From: Alphaproteobacteria bacterium
Lineage (GTDB): Bacteria > Pseudomonadota > Alphaproteobacteria > Micavibrionales > Micavibrionaceae
Direction: 5' to 3'
Length of the DNA stretch: 8,318 nt
Assembly: GCA_023301785.1 (NCBI GenBank)
Contig: JALZUF010000071.1
Coordinates: forward strand, 1 to 8,318
Shown here: positions 1-5,728 of the stretch, in pieces
How the letters are laid out: every line of letters begins with the position of its first letter
Numbering within the stretch: the stretch's first letter is position 1
Translations under genes and position numbers: made by a program
Notes under the pieces: model-generated
The model's database searches: none
Seen by the model: the letters and a program-made list of their open reading frames with translations, nothing else
What the model was told of the DNA's origin: nothing

Positions 1-9
1 TTTCTTTCT

Positions 10-1344
10 TTAGATAATTGCGTCATTTATTAGAAGTACATTATCGTCAATTAAATCCTGAGCCGTTACGGCGTTATCAAGATCGGCTAATACACGCGCT
101 CTATCAACAAAGCTAGCACCATTATCGGCGCCATCAGCATCAATTTGAATGTCAAACCTTGACCCAGCGTGAAGGAGTTGAACGTAGTCGGCGATGTTGT
201 CTGTTGAGCTGTCATAGTCTGTAAGTAAGTCTGTGATATTAATTTTATCGTGGTAAACATTAAAATTATAGATACGATCCATACTGTCTTCATTAGATGT
301 AAAGCCAAATGTATCTTTTTGTTGGTTTGTTCCACCATACATAAAATCTAAACCTGATCCGCCTATCATTGTTGTTTCACTGTCGTCGCTATATAGGCGG
401 TCGCTACCTGAACCACCCCATAATACGTCAACACCTAGACCAGACCATATTTTATCATCGCCACCTTCACCGTATAAGGTATCACTATGGCCTAAGCCGT
501 AAATAAGATCGTTGCCTTCACCGCCATAAACAATGTCGTCGCCGTTATGACCATATAATTTATCATCGCCGCCATATCCATAGATCAAATCATCACCATC
601 AATTAAACCAAAGCGGCTGTAGCCACCACGTATTGTATTGTTATTATCATCACCAACAAGAACGTCTTCGTAAACAGAGCCGATAATATCTTCTAAATCT
701 AAGATTGTTGTGACATTATTATCGCCATCAGTCGCTATACCATTTAATAAGTTAACGTTCATACCAATTTGCGTGTTGTGTGTGTAATCACGCCACCATG
801 CCTTATCAACACCGCCACCAGCATCAAGCAATCCTGTGCCCCCTGTCATTCTGAATGTATCATTTCCTGAGTTACCGTAGAGTGTATCTCCAGAATCGCC
901 GTAGAGCGTATCGGCACCACCGCCACCATAGAGTACGTCTTGACCTAAGCCGCCACGAAGGTCATCGTTTCCGGCGCCGCCATAGAGCGTATCATTTCCT
1001 GCACCACCTTGAATAAAATCATCACCGCTTAAGCCTTCTAAGATATCATCGCTTGAGTTGCTGCCAATAATTGTATCTGCATAACTTGAACCTACTACAG
1101 CTTCGATATTTGTTAGAGTATCTGTAAATCCCCAACCATCTGTTGCTGTGCCAGCGTGGAGGCTGACCATTACGCCAGCAAGGGCTGCGCTATAGTTAAC
1201 GCGGTCGATTCCTGATCCCCCATCATATAAATCTTCACCTTCACTAGTGTAGAGTTCATCATCACCATCAAGGCCATAAAAAAAATCATTCGCCGTGGTA
1301 CCATTTAAGATATCATTATTTGTAGTTCCTGTAATTGTTGACAT
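10..1344 (-). CDS. RTX calcium-binding repeat protein, predicted type I secretion substrate
   Basis: This 444-residue protein is built almost wholly from glycine/aspartate-rich RTX nonapeptides (GGxGxDxLY type) that in this family fold into a calcium-binding beta-roll outside the cell. Arrays lie at about residues 8-47, 88-165 and 225-337. Between them are two copies of a spacer often found in such proteins (about 47-98 and 179-238, ending in I-E/D-x-I/V-x-GS-x-Y-x-D). Residues 345-444 form a C-terminal module with DRIxNFN and a hydrophobic DAII end, matching type I secretion target domains. There is no N-terminal signal peptide, as expected for one-step export. There is no cysteine and no recognisable enzymatic or pore-forming domain, so toxin or haemolysin activity should not be assumed; a surface or biofilm role is inference. 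The ATG follows AAGGGA with about 7 nt spacing. It lies downstream of the flagellin gene on the same strand but behind a terminator, so it probably has its own promoter. The array at residues 150-158 is a shortened repeat. Confidence 0.93.
   Translation of the reverse strand: MSTITGTTNNDILNGTTANDFFYGLDGDDELYTSEGEDLYDGGSGIDRVNYSAALAGVMVSLHAGTATDGWGFTDTLTNIEAVVGSSYADTIIGSNSSDDILEGLSGDDFIQGGAGNDTLYGGAGNDDLRGGLGQDVLYGGGGADTLYGDSGDTLYGNSGNDTFRMTGGTGLLDAGGGVDKAWWRDYTHNTQIGMNVNLLNGIATDGDNNVTTILDLEDIIGSVYEDVLVGDDNNNTIRGGYSRFGLIDGDDLIYGYGGDDKLYGHNGDDIVYGGEGNDLIYGLGHSDTLYGEGGDDKIWSGLGVDVLWGGSGSDRLYSDDSETTMIGGSGLDFMYGGTNQQKDTFGFTSNEDSMDRIYNFNVYHDKINITDLLTDYDSSTDNIADYVQLLHAGSRFDIQIDADGADNGASFVDRARVLADLDNAVTAQDLIDDNVLLINDAII
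334..1323 (-). repeat. RTX nonapeptide repeat region (three arrays)
   Basis: These bases encode tandem nine-residue repeats with GGxGxD and xLxG/Y signatures. The densest stretches are 850-1083 and 334-672, with a shorter, less regular array at 1204-1323. The two spacer segments between the arrays are themselves similar to each other, so the protein looks like a duplicated array-plus-spacer unit. Confidence 0.85.
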
Positions 1345-1440
1345 GTTTGTATCCCTTATATTTTAAATTTTCGATATATAAAATATGGATGCAGAAGGGG
1401 TTTTAAAAAATACTTTTATGATTTTTTATATAGGGTTTCT

Positions 1441-1461
1441 ATGTATGGAATACATATGTAT
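1441..1461. promoter_or_regulatory. Overlapping inverted repeats upstream of the RTX gene
   Basis: ATGTAT-GGA-ATACAT (1441-1455) is a perfect 6-bp inverted repeat with a 3-bp centre. It overlaps the perfect 12-bp palindrome ATACATATGTAT (1450-1461), so the half-site ATACAT/ATGTAT occurs three times in 21 bp. It lies about 100 bp upstream of the RTX start codon and downstream of the flagellin terminator, a plausible operator position. No regulator can be named, and AT-rich sequence produces such repeats by chance fairly often. Confidence 0.35.
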
Positions 1462-1504
1462 GTTTTTTTTTATAAATGATATTTGATTGTAATGAAGAAT
1501 ATAA

Positions 1505-1533
1505 AAAAACCAGCGAGGTTATCGCTGGTTTTT
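1505..1533 (-). terminator. Rho-independent terminator of the flagellin gene
   Basis: The stem is 12 bp (1505-1516 paired with 1522-1533) with a 5-nt loop; its core is CCAGCGA/TCGCTGG flanked by A and T tracts. On the minus strand the hairpin is followed by seven U (from A 1503-1509), giving an ideal intrinsic terminator about 90 nt past the flagellin stop. The plus strand also has a T tract, so it could work in both directions. It separates flagellin from the downstream RTX gene. Confidence 0.9.
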
Positions 1534-1581
1534 CGTTATTCGTTTTGCCGTCCCATATTATCCTAAACCGTGAACCGGTAA

Positions 1582-1615
1582 TCTTATCCCGCCATAAGAA
1601 GGAGGAGGGATAAGA
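1582..1615 (-). other. Hairpin in the flagellin 3' untranslated region
   Basis: TCTTATCCC (1582-1590) and GGGATAAGA (1607-1615) form a perfect 9-bp inverted repeat around a 16-nt loop. It starts 8 nt past the flagellin stop codon and precedes the main terminator. It has no T tract of its own on the minus strand, so it is more likely a stability or processing element of the flagellin mRNA than a terminator. That role is inferred. Confidence 0.5.
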
Positions 1616-1622
1616 AGTATTA

Positions 1623-3272
1623 TTAGAATAATCGTAGAACTGATTGTTGTGACTGTGCAGCCAATGACAATGATGTTGTTCCCAACGCTTGTCTCGTCTG
1701 AAGGGACAATAGGTTTGCGCCTTCTTCATTTTGGTCTGCAACAACAAGATCATCTGCACCAGATTGTAGTGTGTTGATTGTTTGCTCAGTAAAATCACGA
1801 CGGAATTGAACGATAGATAGATCATTGGCAATAGATTGACCAAAGTTTCTAACATCTCCGATTGATTCACGGATGCTATCAATGGCTTGTTGCACATTGT
1901 TTGCGTTCGTAAAGTCACCTTCTTCAATACCAAGACCAAGTGATGTAAAGTCAACGCCTTCTGTCGTCAGTGTGTTACTACGATCTTCATTGAAGAACGT
2001 TGTAAGATCATCACCAGAAAGAAGGTTAACACCACGGTAGTTTGAGTCTTCAACTAACTGATCGATTTGATCACGTACGTTGTTGAAATCTTCTTCAAAC
2101 TGATCCACGTCTGGGTTAACACCGTCAAATGTGAATTGCTCACTGGCTTCGTTACCTGCACCAGCGCCAACTGCTTGAGCTGCTAGTCCACCAAAACCGA
2201 AGTTTGATGTTGCACCCGCTGCAGAAGAGAACTGAAGTTCAACTTGACCAACTGATTGAGCAAATTCAAGCTCAATACGACCTGTATCAGTGTTGAAAGA
2301 AGCTTCAACGCCTTCTGGGCCTTCGTTGTTAATACGGTCAACCACATCTTGAATAGTGTCTGTATCCGCATTAAGAGCTGTTGGAAGTGTTGTTGTTGTT
2401 CCATCAATAGTAAGTTCCAATGAAACATCTTCACCAGCGCCAAGGAAGCCAGCATCAACTAAAAGAGCACTTGCTTCAAACTCGCCATTTGCAGCTACTG
2501 GAGCAGCAGAAGCGGCAGAGATCAATGTGTTTCCAGCAACAGCTGTACCACCTGGAGTGAAGCCACCAGCACCGTCATCTTCAACACCAACGATAGTATC
2601 AAGACCAAGGGCCGCAAAACCAGCCGCAGACAATTCACCACCAGCTGCACCAGCAGAAGATAGACGAATTGAAGCATTTTCGTTTAGTGAAGCAATTTCA
2701 AGTTGACCAGAATCTGTGACACGTGCACGAACAACATCAGCCAAGTTACCTGCGTCTGCGTTAATAGCAGAAACAACATCATCAACATTTTCACCAGCGT
2801 TAATTACGATGTTCAATGTTGCTGCTGTGCCGTCTTCTTGGATAACATCTACAGTAAATTGATCACCAGCGTTGATAACACCGCCACCCTCAATATTAGT
2901 AAGGTCAGGTGTTGTTGTAAGATCAACGTTACCACGTGCTCTTGTGAAGCCTTCAGAAGAACGGATTTCAGCTTGCGCTTCAATCGCGATAGATTCAGCT
3001 TGATCAAGAAGTTGTGATAGGCTTTCAGTACCTGTGTTTGCTTGTTCAATAGTACGGATCGATTGACCAATACCATCAAGAAGTCTTGTTAAGTCACTTG
3101 CACGGTTGTTTAAAGATTTAGCCGTGAAAAAGTTTTGTGGATTGTCCAAAGCAGAATTAACTTTAAGACCCGTCGCTAAACGCAACTGAGTCGTATCGAT
3201 ATTTCTCTGAGTGCTTTGAAGTGATAATAGATTGTTCCGCAATGCTGCGGATAGTACGATATCTCCTGACAT
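1623..3272 (-). CDS. fliC: Flagellin, filament structural protein
   Basis: This 549-residue flagellin is the subunit of the flagellar filament, exported through the flagellar type III apparatus and polymerised outside the cell. Residues 1-115 form the N-terminal coiled-coil D0/D1 region, with the family pattern RLATGLKVNSALDNPQNFF at 31-49. Residues about 385-549 form the C-terminal D1/D0 region, with NYRGVNLL at 411-418, SLAAQSQQSVLRLF at the end and helical heptads throughout. The middle is larger than in short alphaproteobacterial flagellins and holds two inserts (about 118-228 and 250-370); the first resembles the flagellin hook IN motif (GDQFTV, VDDV, GQLEIA). The ATG is supported by GGAG at 3280-3283 with 7 nt spacing. 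There is no cysteine. It is transcribed divergently from the propeller-RTX gene, with a CtrA-type box about 90 bp upstream. The symbol is generic; species-specific names such as flaA or fljK may apply. Confidence 0.96.
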   Translation of the reverse strand: MSGDIVLSAALRNNLLSLQSTQRNIDTTQLRLATGLKVNSALDNPQNFFTAKSLNNRASDLTRLLDGIGQSIRTIEQANTGTESLSQLLDQAESIAIEAQAEIRSSEGFTRARGNVDLTTTPDLTNIEGGGVINAGDQFTVDVIQEDGTAATLNIVINAGENVDDVVSAINADAGNLADVVRARVTDSGQLEIASLNENASIRLSSAGAAGGELSAAGFAALGLDTIVGVEDDGAGGFTPGGTAVAGNTLISAASAAPVAANGEFEASALLVDAGFLGAGEDVSLELTIDGTTTTLPTALNADTDTIQDVVDRINNEGPEGVEASFNTDTGRIELEFAQSVGQVELQFSSAAGATSNFGFGGLAAQAVGAGAGNEASEQFTFDGVNPDVDQFEEDFNNVRDQIDQLVEDSNYRGVNLLSGDDLTTFFNEDRSNTLTTEGVDFTSLGLGIEEGDFTNANNVQQAIDSIRESIGDVRNFGQSIANDLSIVQFRRDFTEQTINTLQSGADDLVVADQNEEGANLLSLQTRQALGTTSLSLAAQSQQSVLRLF

Positions 3273-3343
3273 CTTATTTCTCCTTTACTAGGTTAATATT
3301 TTGCATACTGCAATTCGTTCCAATACTTGTTACGAACCCTTCT

Positions 3344-3349
3344 ATAATA
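3344..3349 (-). promoter_or_regulatory. Candidate -10 element of the flagellin promoter
   Basis: On the minus strand these bases read TATTAT, close to the TATAAT -10 consensus; an alternative TATAGA overlaps at 3341-3346. A 17-bp spacer would place the -35 region at 3367-3372 (GGAGAT, no consensus match), inside the CtrA-type box. A poor -35 overlapped by the box is what activator-dependent promoters look like. The implied transcript would start near 3337, with a leader of about 65 nt. This is a reading by eye. Confidence 0.4.
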
Positions 3350-3361
3350 ACGCGTTAATTC

Positions 3362-3376
3362 TTAACATCTCCTTAA
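3362..3376. promoter_or_regulatory. CtrA-type binding box (TTAA-N7-TTAA)
   Basis: TTAA (3362-3365), seven bases, TTAA (3373-3376) exactly fits the consensus recognised by CtrA, the response regulator that controls flagellar and cell-cycle genes in many Alphaproteobacteria. It lies about 90 bp upstream of the flagellin start and overlaps the -35 position of the candidate promoter, a usual place for CtrA activation. TTAA is common in AT-rich DNA, so the exact spacing and location carry the weight. Confidence 0.55.
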
Positions 3377-3550
3377 TATAGAATAGATTCTGCTTAAAAA
3401 TCAGAACAAAAATGTTTGAAAGTTTCCGAACGGCACCTTTGCATTTATTACTCTACACGATTTATCCAGTAATTATAAGGATTTATTATAAAAATAGGGC
3501 ATTTTTTGCCTGTCGTTAGTTACATATATAAGTGTGGGTAATAATGGAAT

Positions 3551-3564
3551 GTTAATATATTAAC
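3551..3564. promoter_or_regulatory. Perfect 14-bp palindrome in the promoter spacer of the propeller-RTX gene
   Basis: GTTAATATATTAAC is self-complementary over all 14 positions. It ends 2 bp before a consensus -10 (TATAAT at 3567-3572), so it fills the spacer where a bound dimer would block or remodel the promoter. The same half-sites recur as GTTAA-N3-TTAAC at 3354-3366 on the flagellin side. The TTAA spacings here (4 and 8 bases) do not fit the full CtrA consensus, so a different regulator is possible. Confidence 0.5.
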
Positions 3565-3566
3565 CT

Positions 3567-3572
3567 TATAAT
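3567..3572 (+). promoter_or_regulatory. Candidate -10 element of the propeller-RTX gene
   Basis: TATAAT is a perfect -10 match, 25 bp upstream of the start codon. With the usual offset the transcript would start near 3579, leaving a leader of about 20 nt that still contains the ribosome binding site (GGGGGA at 3587-3592). The -35 hexamer is weak (TGGAAT at 3545-3550, 16-bp spacer), suggesting dependence on an activator or a different sigma factor. Confidence 0.45.
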
Positions 3573-3597
3573 TAATGTTGAAGCATGGGGGATTTAC

Positions 3598-5661
3598 ATG
3601 GATATCAACGAAGGTCAAGTTAAAGACGATCAAAAAGTTAGTGCGGATGCAGAGATGCTCGTATTAAGCGATATTGAAATTATAGTCGAAGATCTTTTGG
3701 TGAATTCTAATTATGTTTCCCCAAAGCCAGATACAACAATGTCACCAATTTTGGGAGATGCTGTTGAAGAAATTCAAAATCTTGATGTTTCTCCTCTTAA
3801 TGTAACTATGCTACCGAGTGCGCAAAGCTTCCAACTTTTTAATTTAGTTGGCTCAACATATTCTGGTCAGTCTATTTCTGGGGCCATTGAAAACTTCGGT
3901 ACATATATTTTTGATAGTGTCCTGAGCGGCCTTAACGCTGGCGCTAGTAATTATATGTTTCAAAATACAACCAGTGTTTACAGCGCAGGTTTCACTTCAA
4001 ATTTTTTCAACTCTAATCAAACCATTTTACCAGTGGTGATTGAGGGCGGGAGTCAAAACGATGTTTTGATTGGGAATTCTAAAGATAATATTATACGTGG
4101 AAATAGCGTGAGCGCATCGCCGCCGTTAAGCGCTTCTATTATAATAGACAATCCAACATTAGATGGCACTGACTTCTTTGGCTCATCTATGGCGCAAGTT
4201 GGGGATCTTTTGCTTGTTGGTGCTCATAGAGAAGATACGGGCGCTTCAGAAACAGGAACAGTTTACCTATATGACATTTCCGATGGAACATTACTGAGAA
4301 CGTTCAATAACCCTACGGCACAGGCGCAGGGAGAATTTGGACGTAATGTTTCTATGAATGAGAATTATATTTTGATTAACGCCCCTGGTGATGACACTGG
4401 GGCATCAAAGTCTGGGGTTTCCTATATCTATGATGTCTCCACGGGAGCTTTATTACATACTTTAGTAAATCCGATACCTTCAGTAAATGATCGCTTTGGT
4501 TATTTTTCTGCCATTGATGATAATTACACTGTTATTACATCTCCTTTTGATAATGGAGTCTCGAATGTTTCTAACATGGGCACCATGCATATATATGACA
4601 CAGCGACAGGTGCGTTGTTGCGTACTATTGAAAACCCAGAGCCAGGCATTAATGACTTGTTTGGTTTAAATGTCGCTTTAGAGGGTGATTATATTGCCGT
4701 GGGCGCGCGTGATGATGATGCGGGTGCCGTAGATGCGGGAACAGTTTATATTTATAGTGCATCGACAGGAACGCTTCTTCACACAATTAATAATCCTACA
4801 CCAGAGGTTGGCGATACTTTTGGGCGACGTGTTGACATTGATGGTACTAATTTAATTATTGCGGCACGAGATGATAACACTGGCGCGGATAGCGCGGGAA
4901 CGGCTTATATCTATGATATTACGACGGGAACATTATTGCAGACAATTAATAATCCTACACCAGCAGTAGACGATAAGTTTGCGGAAGAGGTTGATATCAG
5001 TGGTGATTATGCCGTTATCACTGCCGAAGAGAGTGACACAGGCGCTGTGGATGCTGGCGCTGTTTATCTTTATCAAGTTTCAACAGGTAAATTATTATTT
5101 ACATTAAATAACCCATCACCCGAAACTTTAGATAGGTTTGGATGGGAGGCTTCTATTGATGGCAATAGGTTGACTGTTGCATCGCAATTAGATGAAAACG
5201 GTGGCGCAGATGCAGGCGCAATTTACACTTATATAATTAATTTTGATGATGCGGATACACTATATGGTGGAACAGGGAATGATACGCTTTATGGTTTAGA
5301 AGGTGCGGATATTTTACATGGCGGCGCAGGCGCAGATATTTTATTCGGTGGTGCCAATTCAGATCGTTTTGTTTTCGAAGGGGCGACAACTTTTGATGGT
5401 GTTGATCGTATCGAAGATTTTAATGTGGGCGAGGAAGATGTTCTTGATATCAGTGATGTGTTAGTTGGTTATGACCCATTAACGGATAGTATTTCAGATT
5501 TTGCGCGTTTTGTTGATAATGGTGCAGATACAGTATTAGAAGTTGATATTGATGGCACAGTCGGTGGTGTTAATTTTCAAGCGGTCGCGCTTATTGTTGG
5601 CGGCGCTGGGCTGGATTCTACAACGCTGGAAGCTTCTGGTCAGCTTGACGCAATCATATAA
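3598..5661 (+). CDS. Secreted FG-GAP beta-propeller/RTX protein with type I secretion module
   Basis: This 687-residue protein has four visible parts. Residues 1-147 are unrecognised, Ser/Asn-rich and lack a signal peptide. Residues 148-170 are a short RTX stub. Residues 185-548 are seven regular repeats of 53-55 residues, each starting NP, followed by D-x-FG, a hydrophobic strand, D-x-GA-x-x-AG and xYIYD-x-x-TG-x-LL; these match FG-GAP type 2 repeats, and seven copies imply a closed seven-bladed propeller. Residues 551-593 are RTX nonapeptides, and 594-687 are a C-terminal secretion module (DRIEDFN, final DAII). Export by a type I ABC transporter follows from that end. The propeller suggests ligand or surface binding, as in integrin-alpha-like folds, but no substrate can be named. 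The ATG is set by GGGGGA with a 5-nt gap. There is no cysteine. It is divergent from flagellin and 67 nt ahead of the PLP enzyme gene on the same strand. Confidence 0.93.
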   Translation: MDINEGQVKDDQKVSADAEMLVLSDIEIIVEDLLVNSNYVSPKPDTTMSPILGDAVEEIQNLDVSPLNVTMLPSAQSFQLFNLVGSTYSGQSISGAIENFGTYIFDSVLSGLNAGASNYMFQNTTSVYSAGFTSNFFNSNQTILPVVIEGGSQNDVLIGNSKDNIIRGNSVSASPPLSASIIIDNPTLDGTDFFGSSMAQVGDLLLVGAHREDTGASETGTVYLYDISDGTLLRTFNNPTAQAQGEFGRNVSMNENYILINAPGDDTGASKSGVSYIYDVSTGALLHTLVNPIPSVNDRFGYFSAIDDNYTVITSPFDNGVSNVSNMGTMHIYDTATGALLRTIENPEPGINDLFGLNVALEGDYIAVGARDDDAGAVDAGTVYIYSASTGTLLHTINNPTPEVGDTFGRRVDIDGTNLIIAARDDNTGADSAGTAYIYDITTGTLLQTINNPTPAVDDKFAEEVDISGDYAVITAEESDTGAVDAGAVYLYQVSTGKLLFTLNNPSPETLDRFGWEASIDGNRLTVASQLDENGGADAGAIYTYIINFDDADTLYGGTGNDTLYGLEGADILHGGAGADILFGGANSDRFVFEGATTFDGVDRIEDFNVGEEDVLDISDVLVGYDPLTDSISDFARFVDNGADTVLEVDIDGTVGGVNFQAVALIVGGAGLDSTTLEASGQLDAII
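4039..4107 (+). repeat. RTX stub upstream of the propeller
   Basis: Residues 148-170 (EGGSQNDVLIGNSKDNIIRG in part) read as about two degenerate RTX nonapeptides. They are separated from the main RTX array by the whole propeller, which suggests that the propeller lies inside an originally continuous array. Confidence 0.6.
4150..5241 (+). repeat. Seven FG-GAP-like propeller repeats
   Basis: Repeat starts (NP pairs) are at residues 185, 238, 291, 346, 399, 452 and 505, spaced 53, 53, 55, 53, 53 and 53. The FG pair is kept in six blades and is FA in blade 6. Blade 3 has two extra residues and loses the D-x-GA-x-x-AG loop. A 22-base stretch at 4783-4804 recurs identically at 4942-4963, exactly one unit (159 bp) later, pointing to fairly recent duplication of blades around 4-6. 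Confidence 0.9.
5248..5376 (+). repeat. RTX nonapeptide array downstream of the propeller
   Basis: Residues 551-593 hold four to five nonapeptides with signatures LYGGTGNDTLYG and LHGGAGADILFGG, followed by the DRFVF transition that commonly ends RTX arrays before the secretion module. Calcium binding is expected from the family. Confidence 0.85.
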
Positions 5662-5672
5662 CCACATACTTA

Positions 5673-5700
5673 TTGACATATTAATAGCGAACTGTTTAGT
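5673..5700 (+). promoter_or_regulatory. Candidate promoter of the PLP enzyme gene
   Basis: A perfect -35 hexamer TTGACA (5673-5678) is followed after 16 bp by TTTAGT (5695-5700), a 4-of-6 match to the -10 consensus. It begins 12 nt past the propeller-RTX stop codon. A transcript would start near 5707, inside the hairpin described next, while retaining the ribosome binding site at 5718-5723. Confidence 0.4.
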
Positions 5701-5702
5701 TT

Positions 5703-5726
5703 AAACCTCTTTAAAATGGGAGGTTT
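5703..5726 (+). promoter_or_regulatory. Hairpin covering the ribosome binding site of the PLP enzyme gene
   Basis: AAACCTC (5703-5709) pairs with GAGGTTT (5720-5726) across a 10-nt loop. The Shine-Dalgarno sequence GGGAGG (5718-5723), 5 nt ahead of the ATG at 5729, lies largely in the 3' arm, so folding would hide it. The stem ends in only four T, so terminator action is weak at best. It would be complete only in mRNA reading through from the upstream gene. Confidence 0.5.
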
Positions 5727-5728
5727 TA

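Larger units (their letters stand above)
3273..3597. other. Divergent intergenic control region
   Basis: These 325 bases hold no credible gene. They separate the start codons of flagellin (-) and the propeller-RTX gene (+) and are AT-rich. They contain a CtrA-type box near the flagellin side, promoter candidates in both directions, a perfect 14-bp palindrome near the RTX side, GTTAA-N3-TTAAC at 3354-3366, and a small inverted repeat TTGCA-TAC-TGCAA at 3301-3313 that would form a minor hairpin in the flagellin leader. The middle (about 3400-3500) shows no recognisable motif. Confidence 0.8.

Noticed and set aside
10..1344. RTX toxin or haemolysin
   Set aside because: No pore-forming, acylation, protease or lipase domain is visible; RTX repeats alone indicate calcium binding and type I export only.
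1439..1954. Minus-strand open frame of 171 codons overlapping the flagellin 3' end and its terminator
   Set aside because: It runs in another frame of the flagellin gene, crosses the strong terminator, has no family-like sequence and no good ribosome binding site.
2356..3017. Plus-strand open frames opposite the flagellin gene
   Set aside because: Their composition (Ala/Pro/Ser-rich or Cys/Asn/Thr-rich) is what reversed flagellin codons produce; no domains, no start signals.
3431..3443. Sigma-54-like GGCAC...TTTGCA element
   Set aside because: Only 7 bases separate GG and GC, whereas the -24/-12 promoter needs 10. A second candidate on the minus strand (3309-3323) has 8.
4150..5241. PQQ or WD40 propeller repeats
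   Set aside because: Repeats lack the tryptophan docking motif of PQQ enzymes and the GH/WD ends of WD40; the FG and D-x-GA-x-x-AG pattern fits FG-GAP type repeats.
5703..5727. Hairpin as terminator of the propeller-RTX gene
   Set aside because: The stem is only 7 bp with a 10-nt loop and four T, and it overlaps the next gene's ribosome binding site, which fits translational control better.
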